Origin: Plasmodiophora brassicae
Taxonomy: Eukaryota > Endomyxa > Phytomyxea > Plasmodiophorida > Plasmodiophoridae
Length of the DNA stretch: 64,000 nt
Direction of reading: 5' to 3'
NCBI GenBank assembly: GCA_039704465.1
Contig: JASFAU010000014.1
Coordinates: 868,001-932,000 of the forward strand
Of the stretch, positions 35,701 to 46,500 are shown piece by piece. How positions within the stretch are numbered: position 1 is the stretch's first letter; every line of letters starts with the position of its first letter. Both the position numbers and the translations under genes were made by a program. The notes beneath the pieces are model-generated. The model saw nothing but the letters and a program-made list of their open reading frames with translations. It did not search any database and had not been told where the DNA came from.

Positions 35701-36200
35701 TCACCCTGGGTCGGTCATCACACCTTCAGCGGCTTGGTTTACTACCCAGCCGTCGTCTCGCTTAACCAGATCCGCTACCGTTCGTTCCGGATGCAGCTGA
35801 CGAGCGTAAAGTTTCAGCCGGTGGGCGGTGATCGTCCTGTTCGCGGCCGCGGTGAACGTCACGGTCGGCGCTGCACAGCAGAAGGTAAATGCAAGAACTC
35901 GCTTATAGCCGTGTATTATACCGTTACCTGCGTATGCAGCCAGCTGGTCCTGGCCCGCCGCGCGCGGGTATCGCGGTCGGCACTGTTTCGACGTAATTGG
36001 TGTTCTGGAACGACATGATTGCCCGGCCGGGTATGTTCTCAACAACGACATGTACGTGTTCAGTTGTTCGCGCGGCGCGCCGCCCAGCATGGCTTCGGAG
36101 CTGCTTGACTGCACTCGACGTCGCCTGCATGGAAACGACGATACTGCTGGACTTGGTTGTCCTTGACAACAACGTGGGCAACCGAATTAGAAGGCACGAC
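35701..36200 (-). pseudogene. Degenerate repeated gene, copy 3
   Basis: Reads NTNYVETVPTAIPARGGPGP, then a 57-bp intron-like segment (GTAACGGTA...GTGCAG), then AHRLKLYARQLHPERTVADL and KRDDGWVVNQAAEGV, matching copy 1 (AHQPKLFVRHLQGQRTV, KRADGWVVKKA). Frames on the two sides of the intron do not join cleanly. Product unknown. Confidence 0.5.
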
Positions 36201-36217
36201 GCCGGTGCAGAAACGCT

Positions 36218-36547
36218 ATGAGCGTACCGGGAACGCGCGAAGTAACAGGCAACGCGATGGCTGTCAGGACGAAGAGGTGTCTGGGCCGGGCACGACATGT
36301 CTGCCAAGCCGGCTGGAGCGCCGATAAGCACGGTTGTGCCCGCAGGTGTGCTAACCGGCCCCCGCCGATGGCCCCTGCGGCGGTCAGATGCAAGAGTCGC
36401 GACGCCAACCGCCGAACGGGACCATACTTCGGCCTCATCCTTCTGCAATGGGTCGTCACGCTTGACCCCCTACAGGAGCATGCCGATGGTGGTGTCGTTC
36501 CAGCGAGCAACGAGGTCGCCGTCCAGGAGCGCCGACGACGTGTGTGA
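36218..36547 (+). pseudogene. Fragment resembling 3' end of the U-box gene
   Basis: The end of this frame, LQEHADGGVVPASNEVAVQE, matches the last residues of the U-box protein (VQEQADGAVRQASREVAHQD). Similarity continues past the stop into the shared 3' flank (GTGATAGAGG... then CACTGCTG). The U-box itself is absent. This indicates duplication of the U-box gene's 3' end. Confidence 0.55.
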
Positions 36548-36597
36548 TAGAGGAGCTCTTAATGTATCACTGCTGTACGTCGTGTGTTGCGAGGACG

Positions 36598-37311
36598 TTA
36601 GGTGGCCGGGTGCGGGGCGGGCGAATGAGACCCGGGACGGGACACCACAGCGCCATCGTGAGACGACGTCAGGTCCAGCCCGATGACCTTGACCCGCAGC
36701 AGGAATCGCCCGTCGGCCAGACGTTCCATGCGGTCCAATGCGATCGGCTCCGTCCACTGGCAGAACAGGCCGACGGCCTAGACCGAAAACGGCATCGTCA
36801 GCTGACAATGGCCAGCGACGGACGACGGCGTACCTCGTCGTAGAGGTTCAGGTGGTGGCTGGTCAGCGATTCGACCGGCAGCGTGCAGACCGACTTGACG
36901 TACTCGCAGGCGACCTGCGGCGACACTGACGTCGTATCACAGATCAGAACGGGGGGACATCGCAGCGAGCGGCCTACGTACATGGCTGACATCGCGGCCA
37001 TCGTAGCGGCTGGAGGCCCTGGCCGGAGAACCCCTCCGCCGTCGGCACGATGACGACGGACACGCGTTCGCAGGCATCGTCGGCCGGGCGGGCGCGTTTC
37101 GACTCGGGCGGGGCGCCAGGCGTCGACGACGCCATGCGTTTGGCGTTCGGCAGGCCGCGGTTCGCCCTGATGTCGTCGTAGAAGAACGTCAGCATGGCGT
37201 CGACGACGGCCTGGTGCAGCTGGCGGCCGGTCGGCGACGCCGGGTCCCAGTCGCCGCTGCGCAGGACCTCGGGCCGGCAGCTGTCGACCAGGCGCCTGCG
37301 CTCGCGCTCGA
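36598..37311 (-). pseudogene. 5'-truncated remnant of an unknown GC-rich gene, fused to PA-7TM fragment
   Basis: Minus-strand coding with strong GC codon bias: ERERRRLVDSCRPEVLRSGD, RQLHQAVVDAMLTFFYDDIR, then QVACEYVKSVCTLPVESLTS and HHLNLYDE. A ~56-bp intron (GTACGCCG...GGTCTAG) splices LYDE to AVGLFCQWTEPIALDRMERL and GRFLLRVKVIGLDLTSSHDG, ending at the TAA 36598-36600. The 5' part is missing: at about 37311 the sequence changes abruptly into a PA-7TM fragment. I do not recognise the family. Confidence 0.55.
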
Positions 37312-37719
37312 TACCGGTTGCTGGTGTAGAAATGCATCGGGTCCGAGACGTCGTACCCATTGGGGAAGAGTTGAATCCAAGCCGCAACGCCCTTGTCGTA
37401 CAGCAGATTGTACATCTTTGATACAGGGCAGCCGACAATCGGCGCATTGCTGGAAGACACCAGTAACAATGCAACCTCGTGCCTCATCTGGAACGTCGCC
37501 GTTCGTAGTACACAGATTATCGCCGTTCACAATTATGAGCTCGGTGGTGACGTTGGGCACGACTGCATCAGGTCGCTGTGGGCCGAGATACTTGTTATAC
37601 GGAACGCTTCTCAGATGGATTCCAGCAAACGGCGAGTCGACTGGCTCAACGATGACCATACCTCCGTCCACCTCTACCGACAGGCATAATAGAAGGCCGA
37701 CGAGACCCGGTCGGATCAT
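37312..37719 (-). pseudogene. N-terminal PA-7TM fragment with frameshift
   Basis: Starts with a signal peptide (MIRPGLVGLLLCLSVEVDGG) and the family hallmark MVIVEPVDSPFAG, then NKYLGPQRPDAVVPNVTTEL. A frameshift follows the equivalent of GRVV; the other frame continues IVGCPVSKMYNLLYDKGVAA and NGYDVSDPMHFYTSNRY, where similarity ends at about 37311. No TM domain remains. Confidence 0.8.
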
Positions 37720-38630
37720 GATATTGGCGTCTGTACGCATGGTTGGGCAAATCTTGGTACACACGTTCGACCTCTATATCCTGGCGCCCTAGCTCGTACC
37801 TCATCACCATCATGGGCCCCGGTGTTCTGCAAGTCGTCAAGTTATGTTTTCTGCTAATGACCGTGCTGCAGCCTTTGGCAACGATTCACAACATAGGGGT
37901 AGTGCGAGTACGAGCAGTACTGATTCCACTTTCCGCCCAGAGAGGTGCAACATAATGTGTAAATATGTAGCGAAAGGCTGTGTACGTCGGCAGGTAGAAC
38001 TTTGACGTTCTCGGCCATAGGCTGTAGCGATACGAACGTTGCGCTCTTCGTCTCACCCGCCGCGGATCGCGAACCGACAAGCGTCTGAGGCATCGGGTTA
38101 CAATTCTACTGGAAACGGGCAGTAGAATACAGCTACCGTTTGAGCGTATAGACGATGGCCACAGCGGCTGCTGCCCCAATTCCCTGGCCAAAGACGGCCC
38201 TAGCGAGAGCATAACAAGGCTTCGTTTGCGGGCCCAGTAGAGTTCACAACGACAAGGGATGCTCAAAGGCATATCAGGGGACGTCGTTAGTCGTTACTAT
38301 CGTGCCACATGTTCACTGTTCGTACCGCGGATGAATTTGAAGAGTAAAGTGCTGACAGGAACAAGAGCGTCTATTCATGACCATAACACACACACCCTGC
38401 ACGAGTTTGGTAGTAAATCATATCGGCCCACCTCATAATTCCACTAATTAACCTCTCGGTTGATAATGCTCCTGCGAATCGCCATGCGGAAGGCGCGGGC
38501 AGCCCATTTCCATTTGCAACGGGGCAGTTATAAGCTGTTTCTGTAGCGCGGAGGCGATACGTACAATGGGAACTGAAGGACGTGTCGCCCGCTCTATTTT
38601 CAAGGCCTGCCGGCGTTTCACGAAGACGTT
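37720..38630. other. 0.9 kb spacer between PA-7TM copies
   Basis: No recognisable gene on either strand; minus-strand frames at 37886-38272 show no family pattern. Confidence 0.45.
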
Positions 38631-40127
38631 TTACTGGAGGATTGACGGCACCTCAAGCCCGGTGGTCTTCAAGGGCACGACACGGCCAGTATCCCGCGGC
38701 CGAGCTGAAACAGGTTTTGCCATCATGACACGACATAAACTGGTGAGAGCGCGAGCAGTTCCTCCTCCTCCCCAAAACAACACCCAGCCGAGATGAGTGT
38801 ACACAAATGTGGTTACAGCAATGGGCAGGAAACAAACGAACGCGATCATAGAAAAGGACAGATACAGCGTCCAATGCGCCAGCCGACGCAGGAGATCGTC
38901 CACCCCATCCGCGTTCGCACTGTTTTTGACTTGCGAAACGGTTTGACCAATGGCGTTCTGGAGCCTCACCACTTGCATCAGGAACTGGACGCCAACGACC
39001 AGCTGCATCACCATAATGAGAGCTGCTGTGAACTGGTAAATATAAGGAATGCTAATGTAAAATAGGTTGCACAGGCAGGTGAACGTGTCCAGAAGAAGAG
39101 GAAGCACGCAGAGCGCGACCTTGGCAAAAGGGTGGCGTTCGAGACAATGACCCAACCACGAGTCATGTCGACCACATCCAGGCATTTGCTTGATAATGCT
39201 TGTCCAGAGCAGTGCACTAAGCACATCACATGTGAATCCCCAACCTGACAGTCCCGTGATGAAGAATTCCGTAATCTGGTACGGCATGACGTCGTTGCTC
39301 TGCCAGCCTCCAATGCCGATGAAGGCGCACATGGCAAATGTGGTGAAGAATTCAATGGTGAGGATCAGGTGGACGATGGAGAAACGATTTCCAAAGAATT
39401 TTAAGCGGCGTTGCCACGTGTGCATTGACCGCATTGGGAATCGTTCGACGAACTCGGAGTTTAAATGCTGTAGGTGGCTGTTAAGAAAAACCGCGGCAAA
39501 TATGAATGCGGCCCCGAAAATGGCCGTTGGAATCCACCGGAGTGGTAGTTGAACGAACCATTGATGGTAAAACCCATCCCAGTCGCTGACGTCCGGTTCT
39601 ATACTAATTCGAATGCGTTGGTTGGGCTCATTGTTCACCAAGTAATCCGTTAAAGAGACACCAGGCAGGGCCGGCTCTTCAACCGCAACGAAGAGCATCC
39701 CGTTCCTGTCGGGTTCTGGCTGGTATCGGTTATTGGAGTAAAAATGGATCGGGTCCGAGACATCGTATCCATTCGGGTAGATGGCAATCAGTGCTGCAAC
39801 GTCTTTCTCCTGCAGACGAGTATATCTCAGTGACAAAGGACATGAGATAAACGATGTTGCTATCACGAGCACGACTCGCCCTCGAGCTTCGTCTGGGACG
39901 TCACGGTTTGTAATACACAAGTTGTTTCCGTTGACGACAATGAAGTCGGCAGTAATGTTAACGACGACCGGATCGCTGCCCTGTGGGCCGAGGTATTTGT
40001 TTTGTGGGACGCTCCGCATACGTATTCCAGCGAACGGCGAATCGATAGGCTCAGCGATTACCATCGCGCAGTCAACCATCCTTAGCACGCCTAACAGAAT
40101 TAGGACGACGCAATTCCACACGCTCAT
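38631..40127 (-). CDS. PA-7TM family protein (intact), divergent partner of 40570-42081
   Basis: 498 aa from the ATG at 40127, chosen because it begins the signal peptide MSVWNCVVLILLGVLRMVDC directly before the family motif AMVIAEPIDSPFAGIRMRSV; the longer upstream frame adds non-family residues. PA-like domain with the conserved Cys pair (NNLCITN, FISCPLS), NGYDVSDPIHFYSNNRYQPE and DVSDWDGFYHQWFVQLPLRW. Seven TM segments, including FITGLSGWGFTCDVLSALLW (TM3) and LSFSMIAFVCFLPIAVTTFV (TM6). No frameshift. Very similar to the next plus-strand gene, so the pair probably arose by inverted duplication. Confidence 0.88.
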   Translation of the reverse strand: MSVWNCVVLILLGVLRMVDCAMVIAEPIDSPFAGIRMRSVPQNKYLGPQGSDPVVVNITADFIVVNGNNLCITNRDVPDEARGRVVLVIATSFISCPLSLRYTRLQEKDVAALIAIYPNGYDVSDPIHFYSNNRYQPEPDRNGMLFVAVEEPALPGVSLTDYLVNNEPNQRIRISIEPDVSDWDGFYHQWFVQLPLRWIPTAIFGAAFIFAAVFLNSHLQHLNSEFVERFPMRSMHTWQRRLKFFGNRFSIVHLILTIEFFTTFAMCAFIGIGGWQSNDVMPYQITEFFITGLSGWGFTCDVLSALLWTSIIKQMPGCGRHDSWLGHCLERHPFAKVALCVLPLLLDTFTCLCNLFYISIPYIYQFTAALIMVMQLVVGVQFLMQVVRLQNAIGQTVSQVKNSANADGVDDLLRRLAHWTLYLSFSMIAFVCFLPIAVTTFVYTHLGWVLFWGGGGTARALTSLCRVMMAKPVSARPRDTGRVVPLKTTGLEVPSILQ

Positions 40128-40129
40128 GG

Positions 40130-40531
40130 GTGCGAAATCGACCATCCAGATACATATGGACGTCCCTTGCGATGCGACCCGGTACGGATCGGATGTACCT
40201 ATCCAGAGGTATCCCTCGATTGAGTGACTACTGTGCAATTGGTTCCAACTGTAGTTCATTTTATCGGGGTGATGTAAAGAATGGCACCTGCTTGTGGACT
40301 GCCCAGCTTGGCGAATACCTGTTTCCACCTGATTTCTGCACTACCTTACTCTATACCGCGATGAAGTCGGGTTATCGCGCGCCAACCTCGGGTATGACTG
40401 GAATGGAATGGATTAACTGTATCTGCGATAAGTACCGCTGCTCGCCACGACCACAGGGGATGTGCAGCCCAAATAGGGCTACGAAATATGGACAAATGTG
40501 GGTCGACATTCTGAATACGATTAGGTGTTGA
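40130..40531 (+). CDS. Possible cysteine-rich exon or gene remnant between two PA-7TM genes
   Basis: An open frame with nine cysteines: DYCAIGSNCSSFYRGDV, GTCLWTAQLGEYLFPPDFC, then INCICDKYRCSPRPQGMCSP and a final Cys before the stop. The spacing resembles secreted Cys-rich domains. The first ~30 codons overlap the 5' region of the minus-strand gene and are unlikely to be coding. No signal peptide is visible. It may be an exon of a lost gene. Confidence 0.35.
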   Translation: MRNRPSRYIWTSLAMRPGTDRMYLSRGIPRLSDYCAIGSNCSSFYRGDVKNGTCLWTAQLGEYLFPPDFCTTLLYTAMKSGYRAPTSGMTGMEWINCICDKYRCSPRPQGMCSPNRATKYGQMWVDILNTIRC

Positions 40532-40569
40532 TGGATCGAACGTGTACACATTTGGTCAACTAGCCCCGG

Positions 40570-42081
40570 ATGAGCAAGCATGGCTTTGTCGCCCTCCTGA
40601 TATGGGTAGTGGGAGTGGTCGATGGCGCAATGGTTATCCTTCAGCCAACCCATTCGCCATTCGCTGAGATCCGCATGCGCAGCGTCCCGTACAGTAAATA
40701 CCTCGGCCCGCAGGGCACGGATCCCGTCGTCGTCAACATCACAGCAGAAATCATGGTCGTGAACGGCAACAGTCTGTGCACTACAAACCGCGACATCCCA
40801 GACGAAGTTCGAGGTCGCGTCGTGCTAGTGATAACAACATCATTTATCTCGTGCCCTGTTTCGCTAAGATACACTCATCTGCAGGAGAAAGGCGCCGCAG
40901 CTTTGATTACCATCTTCCCTAATGGTTACGATGTCTCGGACCCAATTCGATTCTATTCTCGCAACCGGTATCAGCCAGAACCAAGCAACAACAACATGGT
41001 CTTCGTAGCCGTGGAGGAACCACCCGGGTCTAGTATCTCCCTGACTGACTACTTAGTTAACAGTGGCCCCAAGAACACGGTTCTGGTCAGCATACAACCG
41101 GACGTCAGCGACTGGGATGGGTTTTACCACCAGTGGTATGTTCAACTTCCTCTGCGATGGATTCCAGCAGCCGTCTTTGGGACTGCGTTTCTAGTCGCTG
41201 TCAATCTTCTTCGCAAACACCTGCAGGTCATGAACACCGATTTCATTGATCGTTTCCCAACGCAGGCAATGCAGACGCGGGAACGCCGCTTAAAATTCCT
41301 CACAAAACGTTTCTCCATTGTTCAGCTGATCCTCGCCATTGAATTGGTCACCACATTCGCCATGTGCGCCTTCATCGGCATTGGAGGCTGGCAGAGCAAC
41401 GATATCATGCCGTACCAGATTACTCAATTCTTCATCACGGGACTGTCCGGCTGGGGGTTCACCTGCGATGTACTTAGTGCTCTTCTCTGGACTAGTATAA
41501 TCAAACAGATGCCTGGGTCCGGCCGTGATTCGTGGTTCGGCCAGTTTCTTGAACACCACCGGCTTGCTAAGGTCTCGCTTTGCGTGTTTCCCCTTCTTCT
41601 CGATACGCTAACGTGCCTGAGTAACCTACTCTACATTAACATTCCCTACATGTACCAGTTCACAGCGTCCTTGATCATGGTCTTGCAGCTGGCTGTCGGT
41701 ATCCAGTTTCTTATTCAGGCGTTGGGGTTTCAGAATATTATGGCGCAAACGGTTTCGCAGGACGGGGACAACTTGACGCTTGATGGCGTGGACGACCTTC
41801 TGCGTCGATTGTCTCGTTGGACGCTGTGTCTGTCACTCTCTATGCTGGCTTTCGTCTGTTTGTTACCAATCGCAGTAACCACGTTTGTATACACACATCT
41901 CGGCTGGGTGCTGTTCTGGGGAGGAGGCGGAACTGCTCGTGCCCTCACCAGCTTTTGCAGGGTTATGATGGCACAACCATCTTCGGGACGCGACAGCGGT
42001 CGCATCGTACCTGCTCTGCAGACTTCTAGTGCCGCAATTCCGTCGACACTTACAGCTCCAATACTAAAGTTGTTAAAATGA
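40570..42081 (+). CDS. PA-7TM family protein (intact, plus strand)
   Basis: 503 aa from the ATG at 40570: signal peptide MSKHGFVALLIWVVGVVDGA, then MVILQPTHSPFAEIRMRSVP and KYLGPQGTDPVVVNITAEIM. PA-like pattern GRVVLVITTSFISCPVSLRY, followed by LQEKGAAALITIFPNGYDVS. Luminal end DVSDWDGFYHQWYVQLPLRW, then seven TM segments and a C-terminal tail (AQPSSGRDSGR...). Only intact plus-strand member in the window. Divergent to 38631-40127 with 442 bp between starts, which may act as a shared promoter. Confidence 0.9.
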   Translation: MSKHGFVALLIWVVGVVDGAMVILQPTHSPFAEIRMRSVPYSKYLGPQGTDPVVVNITAEIMVVNGNSLCTTNRDIPDEVRGRVVLVITTSFISCPVSLRYTHLQEKGAAALITIFPNGYDVSDPIRFYSRNRYQPEPSNNNMVFVAVEEPPGSSISLTDYLVNSGPKNTVLVSIQPDVSDWDGFYHQWYVQLPLRWIPAAVFGTAFLVAVNLLRKHLQVMNTDFIDRFPTQAMQTRERRLKFLTKRFSIVQLILAIELVTTFAMCAFIGIGGWQSNDIMPYQITQFFITGLSGWGFTCDVLSALLWTSIIKQMPGSGRDSWFGQFLEHHRLAKVSLCVFPLLLDTLTCLSNLLYINIPYMYQFTASLIMVLQLAVGIQFLIQALGFQNIMAQTVSQDGDNLTLDGVDDLLRRLSRWTLCLSLSMLAFVCLLPIAVTTFVYTHLGWVLFWGGGGTARALTSFCRVMMAQPSSGRDSGRIVPALQTSSAAIPSTLTAPILKLLK

Positions 42082-42339
42082 TCGGCGAGCAGAGCCCTGC
42101 TGTAGCGTGGATGTTGCGAATCTGAAACTGTCATACTGCCGTCTTAAATATTGAGAACGAGGTCCAAGGATGATTACGTACGGAAACCGATGGACGAAGG
42201 TACAAACTATTCTACATTGCAGACGTGGGCCCACAACTCCCGCTGACGGTTCCTGATGATTCGTGGCCGGGCCGGAAACCCCGTCTGATAAGGTAAGACC
42301 CCCACAGCTGATTGTTCAATGAAATGTTGTTCAGTTAGT

Positions 42340-42713
42340 TTACTGCGAAGTTGCAGTGGGCCCTGGTGCGATAGCACGGTTCCGTGCCCGTGAGGGCTGT
42401 GTCAGCATGATACGACAGAAGCTTGTTAAGGCGCGTCATGACGTTCCAGCACCTGACCAGAAGAGCACCCAGCCAACATGTGTGTACAGGAACGAGTTCG
42501 TCGCCGCGATAGGCGAAAAACTGACGAAGGCGATCATAGAAAGCGCGATACGCATTGTCCAACGGTTTAGCCGGTGCAGGAGCTTATCCATGCTTAAATC
42601 CATTCGCATGGACTTGGTACGCTCAGCATTCATCCGAACATGTCTTTGGAAGCGAATTGTTTGCACCAAAAACTGGATCCCCACGAGCAGCTGCATGAGC
42701 GTAGTCAACAGCG
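42340..42713 (-). pseudogene. C-terminal PA-7TM fragment (TM5 to end)
   Basis: Begins abruptly at FALLTTLMQLLVGIQFLVQT and continues through MDKLLHRLNRWTMRIALSMI to YTHVGWVLFWSGAGTS. A TGA stop replaces one family residue, after which RALTSFCRIMLTQPSRARNR continues in the same frame to the natural stop at 42340-42342. The 5' boundary coincides with the start of the inverted repeat at 42714. Confidence 0.8.
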
Positions 42714-42943
42714 CGAACGGTGTGACAACTCGTACAAGACGAACAACAATAAGTTTGTTGCCGATTTTGGAGACGATGGCACGTGGATCAGCACGAGACA
42801 CTGGCTTTCATCAGCGCTGCGGCCCGTCCAATCCAGATTGAACTCGCAGAAATGTGCCGCTGCCCCCCATGAAGAGGCCATCGTCTCCAAAATCGGCAAC
42901 AAACCTATTGTTGTTCGTCTTGTACGAGTTGTCACACCGTTCG
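42714..42943. repeat. Near-perfect inverted repeat, 67-bp arms, 96-bp spacer
   Basis: The left arm 42714-42780 (starts CGAACGGTGTGACAAC) and the right arm 42877-42943 (ends GTTGTCACACCGTTCG) are reverse complements with one mismatch seen. The structure can form a long hairpin. The left arm abuts the truncated PA-7TM fragment and the right arm ends 20 bp before the transposase-like gene. Confidence 0.92.
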
Positions 42944-42962
42944 TCTCGGAACAGACAATTGC

Positions 42963-45900
42963 CTACGAGCATGCGATAAGCCGACCAGGATAGAAAGAAA
43001 CAATCCAACGGAGTATTGTACCGATTAACAAACGTGATTGGCATTTCATCGTCACCGGGAGACGCACAAAACCAAATTCTTGTACGACCTCGGGACGCCG
43101 ACAGTAACTGTCGAATAAATCCAGCTTAGGGACCATTGCAGCAAAAGTTCCAACCCTGCAGCGGAACACTGTCTCGAAACGCTGGACCAGTCTGATGTAC
43201 TCGCCCCTCCACGAATGATTGGCGATGCACGACCACGACCGGCCATCCAAATTGTATAAGTGGTGATGTAACCAACAACGTTCAAGGCGGTCAAGTTCCA
43301 ACGACGAAGAAGGTCCCGACAAGGGACAGAAGATGATTTCATCGCCGAACTCGAGAGATTCTCTCTTTGACGATAAAAGTGGTACGCCAGTATCGACTGC
43401 GTACTGATCGCTGGAATCCGCTCTGGCGAACGTTGCTGCTGACGAGACTTGCAGGTTGCTGGCAATGCTCGACGTCTGTTCCCTCGTGGAGTGAAGATGC
43501 GCCTTCATGTCCCGGATCCACCTTTCGAGCGCAAATGCCCAGACATGGCATTTAATGGGGCCCCAGCGCCGAACCAGTTCCGGGATATGAACCAGCGAAT
43601 GAAACTAAATGTAAAGTCAATGTTCGAGTTAAGCATCTCGGCGCGACAACAGTGACGTACGGAGATGGTAAAAAGCCAATGCTCGAGTTAAGCATCTCGG
43701 CGCGACAGCACGGGATAACGTGCTCTAGTTCAGACAAAGCGTCTAGGTACTGACGCGCCACATGATCAAAGGTATCGCGGCTGAAAGATTTGGCGAATAG
43801 TTTCGAACATGCGGCGAAATAACCGGCGAAACACTGCCATCCAGAACTTGGCACGGGGAGACCCGAGATTGCCATAGAATTACCGGAACGTAATGGCAAA
43901 CCAAAACGCGACGGCGAACTCGCCAATCCACACCATGGCATTATGGACCTTCCAGTGCGATTGGCGACACGGGTTTTCGGGCTTGTCGACGTTGTCAGAC
44001 ACCCATACGACGATGGCTAACAGAGCGTCGAGCTCTTTGACTAACGCCGATGAGTCTGAGGCCGTTTCGAAACCAGGAACCGGATTCCACTCGGGCTCAT
44101 TCGTCGTTCGGCGACCGAACTCCATTTCACTCTGATTGAGGTATCAGAGATAATCCAGCTTACGAAAGTGAAAGACGAGTTACCTGGGAAGAGAATGACG
44201 ACGTGCCCTTGTCCTCGAGATCAAACGAACGCAACAGAGACGAATGAAATCGCGAAAAAGCAGCATGCATGGGATCATGAACGTATCCCACATCGTGGCC
44301 GAAGTAGTTTAACGTGATAGAGTACACGTCCTGGTATGGCTCCCGCAAACCACCACGGTCTTGCTCGTCAAGAGATGTCATGCGGCGCCGCATTTCGACG
44401 CTCGTCTTCATTTCCGACTGGCGCATGAATTAGTCGACGGGCGCTGGCTCGAATCTCCGGGAAGGTCGACGCAGTTGAACGTCGCGACGACGGTTGTACG
44501 CAGTACGCATCTGGGGATATGTGCAATCAGCGAAAAGTGAGATGACCCATTAATTATGTGTGGCATACCCGATCGCGAACAGAATCGGAAGAAGCGTAAC
44601 GCCAGTTCCCAGGGAAGCGAACACCCGATATGTATACGCCTTCGGTGTTGCACTGGATGCAGGCGTCTCGTTTGCCGGACATCGAGCACAGGCTACTGGA
44701 CGACAGCTCCTTGTAGTCCATGACCTGTCCGTGACGACTCGTCAGAGATTCCCTTGAACCAGGACATAAAAGGCGAGAATGACACACAATACATGCCAGC
44801 ATGGCTCGAACGAAGACACGAGTCCTAGTGACGGCATTGAAGACAGGAAAGCTCAGTTCGTACATGAGCCTCAGCTCGTACGCGTCGAGCTCCTGGAACG
44901 GCTGCCTTATATTGTTAGCCAACTGAGGTATTAACCCAATTGGCTGCAAAACCGAGGAATGGCACCGTACGGCTTGCGGAAGGTTTAAGACCACCTGGAG
45001 CATAGGCGTGACGGAACACTGACCCCAACTCAAGACGTTGGCACCATCAACGTATGACGACAATGCCAGTGGATATTCACCAGCAGCAATAACGGCCTCT
45101 GCAAAAGGCTTGAAGACGGACCCACACCAAGTGCCATCAGTCCAGTCGTCGATCATTTCGGGACGGTTTCGAAATACAGCCAAGAGGCGATCGCGTTCGG
45201 CGAGAAGCAGACGGCAAAAGAAAACCGAACGAAATAGTCGTTGGATGTGCAACATCCGCGGAAAATAGAAGAAAGGCTGCCGAACGCCTCTGCATCAAGG
45301 CAAATCAGGATCGTCGTCCGCAGGCCACATGTGGCCCTTTCCACACACGTAGAATTTCAGGTACGGCAATGCGAGGCCGAGAGACAGAAGGCGATCTCGC
45401 AATTGGTCGAAGTCGGAGAGATCGTGTGCGCTCTCCACAATCGACTCGCGGTCGGAGATGTCGACGCCTTTTGAGTCGGTGTAGTGTCGGAACTGTGCGG
45501 AAAGCAGTTAGAAGACTGTGTCATTAGTAATCTTATGTAAATACGTACGCGTAGCAGCAGTTCGTTTTTGGCAACATTAACATGGAACGCCTGGCGTTTC
45601 AAGGATCGCGACAACGACGAAAACGTATGCCGCCCACGGGCGAACTCGTCCAATAAATCGAACGCTGGAATATCTGACGCTTCAATATTTAGAGGGGATA
45701 ACAGATAGGGCAGTTGCTGCTTCAAAAAGTCGGCCAGTGCGATCTGATTCCGAAAGCGAATATCGAAATCGGGCGGACGATCGTGCACGCCCAGGTTCTG
45801 GAATTCGTCGGGCAATCCAACTGTGAGGTCGAAGTCGATGCGCGGCGAGCCGGGAACAGTCCAGTCGACGTCCATGCTGGGAAGCCCGATGTCATCGCCG

Positions 45901-46061
45901 TCGAGACTATCCGATGAGCTCCGAGAACACAGCGAAATGTCGTCCACGACGTCAGACAAGGACTCGACGGACGGAGTGCGGTTCCCATTGCTTGACCCAA
46001 GGTCCTGGATGTCGTCGAGATAGGCGTCGCCGTGGACACCGAAGACGTCATCGATCTCCAT
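42963..46061 (-). mobile_element. TNP2/DUF4218-type transposase gene (CACTA/En-Spm-like), several exons
   Basis: Coding starts at the ATG 46061 (MEIDDVFGVHGDAYLDDIQD). Visible blocks in order: an acidic N-terminal region; DRLLAVFRNRPEMIDDWTDG; DGANVLSWGQCSVTPMLQVV then LNLPQAVRCHSSVLQPIGLI (TNP2-like NLPP/GIIP region); a Cys region (CSMSGKRDACIQC); DVGYVHDPMHAAF (TNP2 VDPMH motif); ALSELEHVIPCCRAEML; and FHSLVHIPELVRRWGPIKCH with VWAFALERWIRDMKAHLHS, a DUF4218-like block. The last frame ends at 42963. Exons switch frame at short introns, one near 43630-43690. I found no terminal CACTA repeats, so element boundaries are unknown and activity is uncertain. Confidence 0.7.
43618..43707. repeat. 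31-bp direct repeat, 59-bp offset, inside transposase gene
   Basis: Two copies of a 31-bp sequence containing CGAGTTAAGCATCTCGGCGC (43618-43648 and 43677-43707) with one mismatch. One copy lies in the exon coding CCRAEMLNS, the other in the proposed intron downstream of it. Confidence 0.85.
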
Positions 46062-46190
46062 CTTCACGATACGATACCAAGTCCGCCGCGCGCACTTGGT
46101 GGTTAGTATTGTGCAATGTGCAGGCACGGTCGGCGTCGATCGATTTTGACGCGCCAGTCGCCACTGACAACCTGCAGACAGGGATTTCGT

Positions 46191-46500
46191 TTATATTGAC
46201 GCAATAATGACGCTCGGAAGAAAACAACGTTTCGTTGGCATTGACGCTTCATTGACATGGACAAGAAACGACTTTTCATTGACCTTTACGGTGCCTGTAA
46301 CTGCATGCAGCGCCGTGGAAGGACTGTTATTTGACGCTTCTGGGTTTCTAGTGACAGATGTGATCAGGTCGATGACGTCGGCAGTACGCTGTGGACCGAG
46401 GTACATATATATATACATGTTGAAACAACGATCTACATCTGAATTCCAACAAATTAATTAAACAGCGAATCAGCCGGTCCAGCGACGGCCATATATAACA
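46191..46500 (-). pseudogene. Decayed N-terminal PA-7TM fragment
   Basis: The minus strand reads MAVAGPADSLFN followed by a stop (family MVIVEPADSPFAG), then in another frame YLGPQRTADVIDLITSVT (family YLGPQGTDPVVVNVTA). An AT-dinucleotide run near 46400-46415 disrupts the sequence. No downstream domain remains. Confidence 0.6.
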
